Positions 1 through 10,452 of a stretch of 64,000 nucleotides of DNA are shown here, in pieces (within the stretch, counting starts at the first letter, position 1; each line of letters opens with the position of its first letter). A program made the translations under genes and the position numbers. The notes beneath the pieces were generated by a model, which worked only from the letters and a program-made list of their open reading frames with translations, did not search any database and had not been told where the DNA came from. This DNA is from Dipteris shenzhenensis (taxonomy: Eukaryota; Polypodiophyta; Polypodiopsida; Gleicheniales): the NCBI GenBank assembly GCA_047967505.1, contig CM106538.1, one strand, 5' to 3'.

Positions 1-2626
1 TTCGAGGACATATCCAACAAGTACCATGTGAACCTACATTTGGAGGCAGAATATGCAAGCACACGCTCTTTGGGATATAGTGGAACTCCTCAAAGTGTGC
101 TCCACAGTCTTTGATTGCAAGGGAAGAAGCATCTTGACCTTTGGGTGGATGGAAACTTGTATCCTTTAGACCCTACCACCCAAAAGAGTCCTCCTTTTTA
201 TACAGTGCATGATGTTGTTCGGTTTGTTGGCAAGGGACATGCTGGATTGCTCGGTTATTGCAATCGATTGAACTATTCTCAGACATTGGCTATGCAAGCA
301 AGCGAGGTGCAGAGAGCCCAAGCAGAAGAACTTGCACATTTGGGAAATATTACTATTGTGGCAATGCATAATAGTATGCAGGATCTCCAATTGCAAAACA
401 AAGAACTCAGTGACAAAGCACATACACTGGACTTGGAGCGACATGAATTGGAAGAATCAATCCAAAAGCTTGCTGAAAGCAAACAAGATTTGGAAAGGTC
501 TATCTATGGCCAAGTTGAACGTGCTGTGGAGAAGGAACGAGAGAAGTCGATAGAACGAGTACAAAAGTTGAAGGGAACACCTTTGGGACTGAAGGAGAGG
601 GAAAGACAATTGCAATCTATGGATACATTGTCAACCAATAATGGTGCCCGAAAGAGGAGAATATGGGCTGCAAGGTTAGTTCCCCAAATTTTCAATGAAA
701 TTTCTTACCCCAAAATATTTGTCGTGTTGCATTCTTTCCACTAAGACTCATTTGTACTCTAGGAATTTCATGGAGGATGTGATGGGAACAATGGAAATGG
801 ATGATAGTGATCCTTCATATGTTCTAAGAAGTTTAATAAAGCCAAGTGATGTCATGGAAGTGTTGAAGGACCCTAGACAAAAAGGGCTATGTAAACAAGT
901 TGCTAGAGAGGTAATGAAGGATTTCAAGGGCCTCGTCCAAGCAAAGGAGGTGCTTGGAGCTTGTGATGCTACTGGTGTAAGTCGTGAAGCTTACAACTCT
1001 GTTTTTAAAATTTTCAAGTCTGCTATGGAGGAAAAGTATAAGATATCTACAATGCCATTGCCAACACCGTGGTCTGTAAGGCTTGCACGTCAAGAAACAA
1101 ACCAATGTGCTAGAGAAAAGATTGGAGGATACCATTGTGTACGTGGCACAATGACTTGGAAGAGTAAAAAGAAATCTGGCATCCAAATGTTTGAGATGAA
1201 TGCTTTCAATAATGTTTACGTGGATGTAGAGAATTTGCAGAGAGCCATGGTCAAATTCTATGGGATGAGACAAGAAGGTAAGAGAAATTCCCTCCACATT
1301 CAACTTTATTTCTTCTGATTTCTATATCCTTACTGAATTTCTCTTTCATTGTATAGATGGCAAGCTAGTATTTGTTATAAAAATGGATGAAGCTCAGTTG
1401 GTAAAAGAGCACAAGCTAGAGACGGCGGTGAGCATTTGTATTATGAACGACACCTTGCGTTTTGCTCAAGGGGATGAGGAATTTGAGCAGGGTTTCTCAG
1501 TCCAATCTGAGAAGGATATATGGTGGCTTGTAGCCTTTGAGACCCCAAAGGAGTGCCATGAGACATTGAAGTGGGTTTTGGAGAGAACCGGCATCCCATC
1601 GACCACTCTCAGAAGATGCAAAAGGGAAGCCTACAGTGGGAAAATGGCATCCTTTCTTGCAACCAAAGTGCAACCCCTGATCATCACAAAATGGATCCTA
1701 AGTGGGACCCCATTCTACCAATTCCATTGGAGTGGGTACACATGTGTACTTTGCATGTTGAGTTGCGTATACTTGATAACTTACTCTATCTCCATCTAGT
1801 TTATGTTTGGAATTTGAGGCCATAGCAAGTATCTGCACAATGCATTGCAAAAGCTGAAGAACTACGATCACTAATGGGACTTCACGGAGGCAATGTGAAG
1901 CTTAAGCAGGACAAGAAACAATTAGGAAAGACACAAAATCTTCCTGCTAAAGTGTCCATGGGTGGACGAAAGGCAAGGAGGTTCTTGTCCAACCACAATG
2001 CTAATAAAGAAAAACATACATTGGCTCAAAGCACCCTAGGTTGGGAGTACTAGAAAGATTTGTGTGAGTGCACCACAAATCAAGCTTTACATCCGTGAAT
2101 TGCTACTTTGAGAGCAAAACTGTGAACAAAGCTTGATGCATTTATAAAGTTGCTTAGACAAGGTCAAATAGATGAGCTTTATTATCAGAGATTCAGGACA
2201 GCATTGGGAGAATTCATATCATTGATGGTAGAAGCATGGGGGGAGTCACATATTACACATTACATGGTAATCCTCCTCAGGTTGAAATTTTGTGCTTTAA
2301 ACTTGAGTCAATTTATGTTTCTAATACAATGTTTTTCTTTACAGCATATTCTTTACGCACATGCACCATGGTTTGTGGAGCAATGGGGCCCTCTGTCCAT
2401 TTGGAATACTCAAGGAATGGAGAAATCACACTACAGAGCAAAGGCAACATATTTCAAGAATACAAGGCATGGGGGTGGTATCGCGCGAAGCAATGCACTA
2501 CACGAAATGTTCGATTGGTTTTATAGATGTCTAGAGGATAGGACTCTCAAGCGCGATAAGGTAGAGGTCTCAAGTCTCACAAAAGCAGTTCAACATGTCA
2601 AGAAGACAAGGAGATGTGCTACTTAG
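1..2626 (+). pseudogene. Multi-exon transposase-like gene of unknown family, 5' end outside window
   Basis: Function unknown. Reading frame 1 is open from the first base, so the gene begins upstream; it meets one TGA at 112-114. Short introns with usual ends fit at 675-762, 1278-1356, 1736-1825 and 2267-2344 (88, 79, 90 and 78 bp), giving exons 1-674, 763-1277, 1357-1735, 1826-2266 and 2345-2626. The first exon encodes a long charged coiled coil (about 300-620) ending in a basic KRRIW segment. The last exon reads THYM-HILYAHAP, then WGPLSIWNTQGMEKSHY and ATYFKNTRHGG. That pattern resembles the C-terminal part of uncharacterised transposase-like proteins, but this is from memory and tentative. 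Exon 3 changes frame near 1640-1700 and stops lie near 2051-2110, so the copy is probably damaged unless another intron covers them. An AATAAA is at 2731-2736. The next gene downstream, the H3-like one, is on the same strand. Confidence 0.5.
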
Positions 2627-2872
2627 AAGCCCTCAATAGGGAGCCAAGGGGTTGCGCTTTGGCTGCAACGTAGAGTCAGATAGGGGAGGCGTTGGGTCCT
2701 AAGAGAGCCCCAAATGTAAAATGTTTGATGAATAAAGTTAACACTATTTTGAGTCAATTATGGATTCCAAAATTCACAAATTTGTTTGGAAATTGTAGAA
2801 TTGCATGTGCGACATGGCAGGGTGGAGGCGTGAGGGTTGGGAGGGAGGGTGGTGAAGGTTAAGTATTATTGA
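2627..2872. other. Intergenic region
   Basis: Holds the AATAAA (2731-2736) of the upstream gene and G-rich sequence (2816-2905). No coding potential was seen. Confidence 0.5.
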
Positions 2873-2910
2873 ACTGGCGACAAAAGACTGGGGGGGAGGA
2901 GGTGCACTAA

Positions 2911-2996
2911 AAAAACCCTAATTTAAAAGAAAAACCCTAAAGTGCTTTAAAAAAGACTATATAAAGCACTTCAAAACCCTAAAATCCCTCATTTCT
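2911..2996 (+). promoter_or_regulatory. Promoter of the H3-like gene: three telo-boxes and a TATA box inside an inverted repeat
   Basis: Three AAACCCTAA-type telo-boxes lie at 2913-2921, 2932-2940 and 2974-2982. A TATA box (CTATATAAAG) lies at 2958-2967, about 30 bases before the ATG at 2997, so the leader would be very short. The TATA box overlaps one arm of an inverted repeat, AGTGCTTTA at 2941-2949 and TAAAGCACT at 2962-2970. Telo-boxes are known from plant promoters of growth-linked genes, including ribosomal-protein and histone genes. The motifs are seen; use in vivo is inferred. Confidence 0.55.
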
Positions 2997-4060
2997 ATGG
3001 CACGAGTTAAACAAACTGCTAGACACACTGGACATCGTTTAGACGCTACCCGTTGTCCTCCTCACAATGCCATGGCCTCCAAACACACTGCAAGCCCCAG
3101 TGGCCAAGAGGGCAATGATCACCAAGGATCTAAAGGCTGTTCTCCTCATCAGGAGTCCAAGGAACGCGAGTCCCCACCATCCAACTCAGATCCAAGCACG
3201 ATGAGGGGTCCTCTCAGTCCTTCCACACAATTAATCATGGAAGTAGAGAGGTCTCCCGAGAGGGGCAAAATAGTCCACTCAATCCTGATCAACTGCCCCT
3301 CCCTCCTCCGTGGGGTCCTAGCGTGGAGCATCTAGACCAACAAGGGGAGCAAGAAAGAAAAAGAGAGGAGATGGAGAGATTACAGGGGCCACAACAAGAG
3401 GAAGTATTTGGCGGGCTCGTAGATATAATGAACCTTGGCCCCAATCCTCTAACCAAGCACACTGCACGGAAGAGCACCATCAACCCTCTGTGCCTTGAGA
3501 TGATCAGATATGAGGAGCCTCTAGTACGAGCTGATCAAGAGCCTCAACCTACTGTCTCACAGCCGCGTGAAAAGGAAAAGAGACCAAGGACAAAGTAGAC
3601 CCCTAGGCGCGAGAGGCCACCTCGAATGACCCAACAGACACAGGAAGAGGAGTCTGAAGAGGTGGTTGCAAGGGAGGAGAGGCGAAAGAAGTTCAAAGCA
3701 GACAAGCGGCCATGGAGCCATGTCCAAAGGCCAGTGCAGGGTCCCCCAAAGATTAAGAAGCGCAAAAAATCAGGAGTGAAGGCACTTCAGGAGATCCGCA
3801 AGTTCCAAACCACTGTGGACAATCTCATTCCCCGTGCACCCTTCCAGCCTGTTGTACGTGAAATAGCACAGCATTACAAGAGTGATGTGCATTTCACTTT
3901 AGGCGCTATGGGAGCAATTCAGGAGGCAACGGAGCAGATGACAGTAGGTCTTTTTGAAGACGCAAACTTATGTGCTATTCATGCCAAAAGAGTAATAATG
4001 ATGGACAAGGACCTTGCACTCGCCAAGCACATCCGCTCCGATCCCTCCCTTAGGCCCTAG
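2997..4060 (+). pseudogene. Histone H3-like gene with very long tail and two H3 N-terminal motifs
   Basis: The C-terminal part (3773-4060) is an H3 histone fold: an alpha-N helix ALQEIRKFQ, then [11 protein letters not shown], a loop [33 protein letters not shown] and [12 protein letters not shown]. Equivalents of H3 K79, C110 and H113 are kept. Loop 1 has the canonical length, which argues against a centromeric H3. The start codon at 2997 opens with MARVKQTARHTG, close to H3 residues 1-11 (MARTKQTARKST). A second motif, TKHTARKST at 3452-3478, equals H3 residues 3-11 except Q5 to H. Between motif and fold is a charged, basic, E/R/K-rich tail, so the whole product would be near 350 residues against about 136 for H3. 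The first motif is in one frame (2997 to about 3290) and the rest in another, with a TAG at 3596-3598, so this copy needs one frameshift and one readthrough, or the assembly has errors. The promoter looks complete. Confidence 0.8.
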
Positions 4061-4239
4061 ATGTTTAGGCTCATTTGGTGTAACCTGAATCATTTTGTAA
4101 ATCTCTGCCCTTTGAGGCTAATGAATCAAAGATATTTTTATGTTCTATTACTGTTCCCATGTTATTATACATGTTACGTGATGCTTTCCATCAGTTTATG
4201 CAAGTTTAGTGTGAATTTCAGTGGTCAAATGATGTTTTT

Positions 4240-4462
4240 TCACCACGCGGCAGAAGGCAAATGTGTTCGGCATCGTGCGGGGAGCCCAAAAATGGCAAAA
4301 CCCACTATGGCATGTATGGGGCCTATTTGCCCAAAAATGGCAAAACTCGCTATGGCGCGTATGGGGCCAAGTCAAACAGGCCCCATACGCGCCATAACGG
4401 GTTTTGCTATTTTTGGGCTCCCCATGTGATGCCAAACAAATTTGCCTTCTGTCGCGCGGTGA
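4240..4462. mobile_element. Fold-back (MITE-like) element with about 90-bp inverted arms
   Basis: The left arm (4240-4328) starts TCACCACGCGGCAGAAGGCA. The right arm (4374-4462) is its imperfect reverse complement, ending GCCTTCTGTCGCGCGGTGA. The centre repeats part of the arm (CCCAAAAATGGCAAAACTCG near 4330-4370). There is no ORF of its own. It lies 180 bases past the stop of the H3-like gene. A target-site duplication could not be fixed by eye. Confidence 0.75.
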
Positions 4463-4685
4463 GATTCTTACTGGATTGCTCAGAAATGACCATTATAGCG
4501 CAAATATTTATCTGATCGCATGCTTTTGAACAGAATAGTGAATGAAAATAGTAATGCCAACAACAATTAAAGTTACAAAATACAATGACAGTATAAAATA
4601 AATTTTATAAAAAAACACAAAATGGGGCACTGTATCAAAAGTATAGCTGTATTCATATAAAATAAAATTTCTATACAATAAGGCT

Positions 4686-6178
4686 TCAAAGCCTTTCTCT
4701 CTTCTCTAAAACACTAAGAGCATCGACGGGCTTTGAATTCCCAAATACACTCCTAGCTCTAAACCTAGTCGATAGAGAGTCATTACTATTGTCATTGCTG
4801 GCCAGGGACATGGCTGCTGCCGTCGATGCCATACCTTGAAAATTGGTTCCAAAGGCATTGAGGGCAGCCATGCGGTTCACCAAAATGACCTTGTCAGCAT
4901 TGCGATTGATGTCAGCATGACCAATGACTCTTGACAAGGCCTTGCACTTCAGGAGGTCATTAGTGCCATGTGGAGAAAACTTTTTGTGGATAACCACAAA
5001 GCGCTCTTTTGCTTGGCCAAGGTAATGTGCCAGTGAGTGATCTCGACCGAAGCTACTACGAATAAGGTGTTGCCGAGATGAGAATAGGTCGACCTCAAAT
5101 GCCTCCTGCAACAATCCAACATTACATTAGAATTCCATTAAAGCAAAAGTATACCAAGAGAGGAGAAATTCAAAGCTGATAGTTTCTTACCACTATGGAG
5201 TCATCATGGTCAATCCCTTCCTCTTTGTTAATGAGGATGGATCCAGAGGCCTCCTGCTGTCTGGAGTGAGATGTGGAGGCTTCTTCTAGAACATCAGGTA
5301 GGTCGAAGTAGATTGATGTCTCTGCATCTTTGATTTGGGCCACTGTTAAAGCAAGAACCTCTTCTATTGAATCATCTGCTCCCAATAACCCAGCTTCTTG
5401 CATAGTTGTGTCCACCTCGTATCCACACAAGATACCAAGAGATTCATCCTCTCGGAGACCAAACATAACCTCTATGTCATGGAGAAAGAGGTATTGTTCT
5501 CCATCGACAGGAAGGGGAGCAAGAAACCATATCGATTTTGCGGGGTCAACAGAGGTGGTGCCCAAGGTGGATGGAATTTGAGAAGTAGAATGGGGTTCAA
5601 GAGGTCGCTAGAGTACTTCCATGGCCAATGCAGCTTCCTGCTCCTTAGCTTCTTCATCTATGGGCTCTTCATTATAGATGTTGGGCTCATCTATAGAAAT
5701 AAGAGGATCGGAAAGGGCAGGGGCAGGGTCAAGGCTTGAGGTCGAGGCCTCCTCTTCCATTTGTCCCTCCTGGAGAAGGAAAATAAAGGTCATTTCCCAA
5801 GATAGTTAGGAACCTATTTCTTGTGTTTTCGATGACTCCACATGCTAGGAGGTCATCAGTGTGCACCTCCCTAAACCCTAGGGGTGTGAGCTGAGCTCGA
5901 AAGCGATCTAAACACTTCACAAACCTGGGTTCTTGATTGAACAAGTACTTCAAATAATCAATTGGGACCCATCTTTTTGTAGACTCATCAAGTTGATATG
6001 CAAAACTCGCGATGTGGTCTTGCATGTACTTGATGAGGTCTTCAAAGTCATCTCGGGCTCCCAAGTAGGTGCCTAGGACATCTATGCTCTTATCAAAGAC
6101 TGGAAATAACTCCTCCTCTCTATCAATTAATGGAGTACGGGAGATGAAATCGTGGAAGGCAGACCTAGCAGAATCCAT
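4686..6178 (-). CDS. Three-exon gene of unknown family (gene B)
   Basis: Unknown function. Exons 6178-5867, 5769-5191 and 5105-4686 join in phase 0. Intron 1 (5770-5866) ends in a good TTTTCCTTCTCCAG acceptor but has a weaker GTGCAC donor. Intron 2 (5106-5190) runs GTAAGA to TTGCAG and is convincing. The product is about 436 residues. The N-terminal 100 residues are helical and hydrophobic (FISRTPLIDREEELFPVF, WVPIDYLKYLF). An acidic S/E-rich stretch (EEEASTSSLDP, EEPIDEEAKEQEAA) follows, then a central FLHDIEVMFGL region, then an A/S/R-rich C-terminus. One in-frame TAG at 5608-5610 interrupts exon 2; the frame stays open on both sides. A TATATATA box at 6248-6256 lies about 70 bases ahead of the ATG. 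The gene follows gene C on the same strand by about 230 bases. No known domain was recognised. Confidence 0.6.
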
Positions 6179-6245
6179 GGTATTTTGGTAGCGAGGAGAA
6201 CTATGGCTATGATAGTGAAACTTTGAAACTAAAGTAGCTTTATAA

Positions 6246-6257
6246 CCTATATATACC
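6246..6257 (-). promoter_or_regulatory. TATA box of gene B
   Basis: On the minus strand the sequence reads GTATATATAGG, about 70 bases before the ATG at 6178. This spacing is usual for a plant core promoter with a leader of about 40 bases. Confidence 0.5.
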
Positions 6258-6411
6258 CAAATGTTCTAAATATAAAAAATAAAAAGAATTATAAATTTTT
6301 TGGGAAAAACTTGACATTGACATGAAACAAAACCATTCAAAACATCAAAATTAATTGCACCACTATTAATTGGAAAATGTCAAAATCCACAATTGTTCCA
6401 CCCCACATTTT

Positions 6412-7688
6412 CTAGACAATCTTCAATATTGCAGGAGGGATAAAAGTGGCACTATGCACGAGCTTCTTTGCACGTTTTCCTACCTTTTCACCATTTAAGG
6501 TAAAGTGAAAGGACTCAGACATGCCATCCTCCATGACCAATAGGTGTTCCCGCACGTCCCTGAGAGTCCTCTGTGACATGACAGTCACATTCTTAACATC
6601 TCCTAAATGAGAACCAATACATAAACTTACCCTTGTATTATCATCATCGTTAGAGTCAAGGGGGAGCCAATTGTCACCTGTTTTCTTCCAGCGCCTATAT
6701 TGGAAAGGAAAATATAACATTTGGCGGGAGATGTGGTACTTGACAACCACATTGTCCTTACATACATGGCATTGAAACATATCACCCTTTTGTTCACCTG
6801 ACCTGCTTCCCCAATTCACCCCAAGCGATTCCTCAAGGGCATTCTCATGTAGGCACTTGCATGACCACATGGTTTTTGTTCTGTGCATCTGGATATTATG
6901 AAAACAAGAAGCAAAAATGTGCAGAGGCATAAACCAAGACAACCTTACCCATTTAGAGCCAAATGTAAACTTCATGGCCATGCCCACATCCTTTGCAATC
7001 TTTTCCTTGTATGATTGCATTGTTCTTGTGTCCACCATGCTACAATTCATGTCTTCAAGTTGTGGTGTTGCAATGCATTGAAGATGGCCATAGCCTGATG
7101 CCGTCCTTGGAGTAATGTACTTGGCATTATACCAATAGATATTTCTCTGTTTCAAAGCAGAGGACTTCTCTCTATCATGCATTTGCCTTCCTAAATCCTC
7201 ATGAATGGCAGTAAACTTACCTAAGAAGCACTCGATTGGTTCCCACTCCTCAAAGTCTGAAGGAAATAAATCTGCTATGCACAAGTGCTATTTCAAAATA
7301 CAATTTCAAACTGACTCATTACACTGGTTCTATTTCAAAATACAATTTCAAGCTGACTCATTACACTTCAAAATCTTACACAAAATGCAGACTTACAATG
7401 CGATGGTATTGTCGATTGTTTGTTGGACAGAGGAAGGCGCATGTCCTTCCCCATGTAGATGTGTTGCACCTTTTCAAGCAATCCTTTCTTCCCAAGCTTG
7501 AACTTCATGATGTGGCCCTTCCATTCATGCAAAAGATCACCTCGTTTGCTCTTGGGAAGCTTATGTGGACCCTTGGCAGATCCTCTCATGACTATCCAAT
7601 CATTCAAGCTGTAGGTGCAAGGCACCCGTTCACCCAGTGCATTTTTGCTCCTGTGGGACACAGAGTACATGTATGGTCTCCTCACCAT
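6412..7688 (-). CDS. Three-exon gene of unknown family with Cys pairs and a possible ubiquitin-like C-terminus (gene C)
   Basis: Exons 7688-7397, 7271-6949 and 6888-6412 join without a stop to a product of about 363 residues, so this model looks intact. Intron 1 (7272-7396) has donor GTAAGT and acceptor CATAGCAG; intron 2 (6889-6948, 60 bp) has GTAAGG and TATCCAG. Residues 1-97 are basic (HKLPKSKRGDLLHEWKGHI). Exon 3 carries C215, C217, H219 (WSCKCLHE) and C245, C248 (FQCHVC), which could bind a metal. The last 70 residues (TLRDVREHLL, SFHFTLNGEKV, FIPPAILKIV) have the strand pattern of a ubiquitin-like or beta-grasp domain; that is inference. An in-frame ATG at 7817 would add 43 residues, but that part overlaps low-complexity DNA, so 7688 is preferred. 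No known family was recognised. Confidence 0.6.
7288..7371. repeat. 42-bp tandem duplication inside intron 1 of gene C
   Basis: CTATTTCAAAATACAATTTC starts at 7288 and again at 7330, giving two nearly identical 42-bp units. The duplication lies wholly within the intron. Confidence 0.8.
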
Positions 7689-7825
7689 GCTTGTACAAAG
7701 GTCACAATAGCAATAGTGGACTAGAAAGTGTAGCTTGGAGGGAGAGAGTAGCTCCGATAGAGGGAGAGAGAGGGAGAAGGGATAGAGGGTGTAGGTGAAC
7801 CTTGAGAGATGCTCCAAGAGGTGAT

Positions 7826-8067
7826 GTAGCTAGGAATGGAGGGAGAAAGAGTAGAGGGGGATGAGCAGCTGCTCCAAGAGGTGTTGTAGCTAGGAATGGA
7901 GGGAGAAAGAGCAGAGGGGGATGAGCAGCCACTACAGGAGGTACTGTAGCTAGGAATGGAGGAAGAAAGAGCAGAGGGGGATGAGCAGCTGCTGTTGTAG
8001 GAGGTGCTGTAGCTAGGAGTGGAGAGAGAATGAGCAGTTGCTACAGGAGGTGCTGGAGAGGGAGAAA
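7826..8067. repeat. 60-bp minisatellite, four copies
   Basis: GTAGCTAGGAATGGAGG starts at 7826, 7886 and 7946, and a variant at 8009 (spacing 60, 60, 63). On the minus strand the units read as a 20-residue Ser/Pro-rich repeat, because 60 is a multiple of three. Purine-rich DNA (7735-7800) adjoins. It lies just upstream of gene C and may be promoter or leader sequence. Confidence 0.8.
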
Positions 8068-8640
8068 CACAGTGGACCCGAGCAGGAGGGGGCAAAGAAG
8101 ATGCCAAATGCATTCCCACATTTGAAAAATGGAGGGAGAATGGAGCTGGACCAGAGAAGAGGAGGGGGCAGGCCTGTAACAAGCTGAGAGGGGGGGAAAA
8201 TTTGCCCAGAAGGGCCCACCGCCTCTTGAATGACTTGAAGGTTTGTTTGAGGGAGGTGCATATGGGAGAAGGGTCAAGCATGGGTTGAGGGGTGTGGGGG
8301 GGATGGTTTAAGTGGTCCCCAGTGTAAGAGGAGTAGCCAATAGGGGCTATTTGCAAGTCTGCCCACCCTCCACCTCAACATGGCATTGCCCCACAAAAAG
8401 GAGCACTCCCATTGGTACACCTCAAATACCTCACTAATCCCTTGAAATTAGGAAACACTAATTGGGGGCCCTTTGGAGACCCCAATTCTCCCCTAATGCT
8501 TTTATGAACTCGTCTTCAATGGAAAGAAATGTCACCGCTTATTGATGTCTTCCTTATTCATCATCCATTCAGTAAGATACCCACATGTATTTTATATTTG
8601 AGCGTTACGATTGTGACCATGGATTTGTATGTCATAGCTA
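8068..8640. other. No supported gene
   Basis: G-rich (8068-8310), then mixed sequence. Minus-strand open frames are Ser/Pro-rich low-complexity reading of the purine-rich strand and are not believed. Confidence 0.4.
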
Positions 8641-8699
8641 TTGTAGAAGTGGCTTAGGTTGCCCCTCAAATTTTCCTTGAAAACCTCAAAACATTCTTA

Positions 8700-9240
8700 T
8701 TATGCTTCTCGCTGTCACAAGGATATTATGTTGAGGTGATGAGATTTCTAAGAGGCAAAATTTTTGCCATTTTGACATTCTAGGAGTTAAACTTGGTGGC
8801 TATCTTTTGGCCCATGTGTTTGGTTGTGTTTCAAGAAAAACATCCCTTCTAATAGTACTTTGGTTGTAAACATTGAACCCGTTGAGGAAAGAATACATCT
8901 CATGGCTGGCTACAACATCAATGATAGAATCAAGGAAGGAAATGGAAAAAGGGTCAATCACGATAGACGCTTTGAGCCAATGGTAATCCACAAAATCCCA
9001 TAGCTTCCTATTACTATTGGGGACAATTATGATCCTCCATGTGGCCCGGTCTATAGAGTATGTAAAACCCACTTTCAAAAGTTTATCAATTTCTTCCTTG
9101 ACCTTATTGGCATAGTTAGGGCTCATCTAATAGCATTGTAATCACACTGGTTTGGCATCATCTTTGAGCACAATCTTGTGCCGGTAAAGCTAAGGATCAA
9201 TGCATTCATATCAGTGTAACTCTGAGAAAAAACGTCGACA
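8700..9240 (-). mobile_element. Ty3/gypsy reverse-transcriptase remnant
   Basis: The minus strand reads YRHKIVLKDDAKPV near 9190, then MSPNYANKVKEEIDKLLKVG, VVDYHWLK-like, IDPFSISFLDSIIDVVA and MYSFLNGFNVYNQ. This is the gypsy RT entry region, in which a typical copy has NPNYA, KVKEEIDKLL, VDYRKLN and MYSFLDGFSGYNQ. The match stops before the YxDD box. The remainder is truncated, with no LTR identified here. Confidence 0.75.
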
Positions 9241-10085
9241 AAGAAACTGAGGAGGCTTTGGTGGGTTGGGAGCAAGCATTTGGTCTTTCAAAAAATGCAG
9301 GTTTATATTATAAAGTAAAAAAGAGACCAGCTTTTACATCAAAAGTTCTCTACCCCTGACCAATATTATCAGGGAGAAGTAACATAGGGATTTATCATCC
9401 AAAACAGGTCGAACTGAGTTACAAAGTGTAAGTGTTAAACATAACATGTCAGATTGTCTCCTCCTTCGGCACCACATGAGTGATGACCTTAATGACCATA
9501 GTACCCACCGGGATGTGCATACCTACACTTCTGTTCCTTCTCAAGATGTGCTCTCTTGGAGCACTAAAGGGACTCGAGAAAGAGTTCCCTTGACATATTT
9601 TTGTTGCGCACCTTGACAGATGCACTTGTAGGATCCACTGATGAGATGGAGTGCTAAAGGGACTCGAGAAAGAGCTCCCTTGACATATTCTCATTGCGCA
9701 CCTTAAAAGACACACTTGCAGGAGAATGTGTACTTGTCCTTCTGAGCCTTACCTTCATTTTCTTGTAGGAGATGGGTCTCTTGAAGAAGGTAATTGGGGA
9801 CAAGCAAGTTATTCTCCTTCTAATCCTTACCTTCATTGTCTTGCAAGCTTCATCATGGCCAACCTTCGTGCTCGAGTGCTCTATTACTACCTCTCACTGC
9901 TTCTTGTTTTTCTTGGCATCCCCTTCACTGCTGCTCCTTAGTGACTACCAGATGGTGTTCATCACCTTGAGGCAGATTATTGGGAACTAAGTTGCATTAA
10001 TCCGCTCGATTTTTTTTTCGATTTGAAAAAACCCGAGAAATCGTGATTTTCCCGAATTAAAACGAATCCAACGATTTTTCCTAAT
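9241..10085. repeat. Imperfect direct repeats, probably retroelement debris
   Basis: CTAAAGGGACTCGAGAAAGAG occurs near 9563 and again near 9656 (about 93 bases apart), each followed by TTCCCTTGACATAT-like sequence and a GTTGCGCACC/ATTGCGCACC box. A second pair around CCTTACCTTCATT occurs at about 9748 and 9825. Only short open frames exist. From 10005 the sequence is T/A-rich and leads into the palindrome array. Confidence 0.55.
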
Positions 10086-10274
10086 TTATTCATACGAATA
10101 AGTTATTCGTACAAATAAGTTATTCGTACGAATAAACCTTTCGTACGAATAAACCTTTCGTACGAATAAGTTATTCATATGAATAAACCTTTTGTACGAA
10201 TAAACAAGGTTATTTGTACGAATAAACATAGTATAAATATGAAACAACTGTTATTTTTGGTATTCATACGAATA
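10086..10274. repeat. 17-bp palindrome array (TTATTCGTACGAATAA)
   Basis: Near-perfect palindromes TTATTCGTACGAATAA or variants start at 10086, 10103, 10120, 10137, 10154, 10171 and 10188 with an exact 17-base period, then at 10210, and a last one at 10261. Substitutions are often made on one arm only (CCTTTCGTACGAATAA). Each unit could form a small cruciform or bind a dimeric protein. Confidence 0.9.
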
Positions 10275-10452
10275 CACCCAGCTATATTCTTGAGCCACCT
10301 GCTTGCCTGCTTGCCACCTCTTGGTTGCCTACTTGCTACCTCTTGCTTACTTCCATACCTACCATCTCTCGTCATAGGTACCTTATTGTACCTTACTTTT
10401 ATTATAGTCTTTCGTTAGTAATCAATGTTTCTCTCTCTTGTTTTGTTTAAGA

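Noticed and set aside
2911-2982. Interstitial telomere repeat
   Set aside because: The AAACCCTAA units are separate and not in tandem; telo-box promoter motifs explain them better.
2997-4060. H3-like gene as a centromeric CENH3
   Set aside because: Loop 1 (KSDVHF) has canonical length, whereas CENH3 has a longer loop, and the tail carries H3-type K4/K9 motifs.
7721-8356. 211-residue Ser/Pro-rich minus-strand ORF
   Set aside because: Low-complexity reading of the purine-rich minisatellite, with no domain; probably leader or promoter of gene C.
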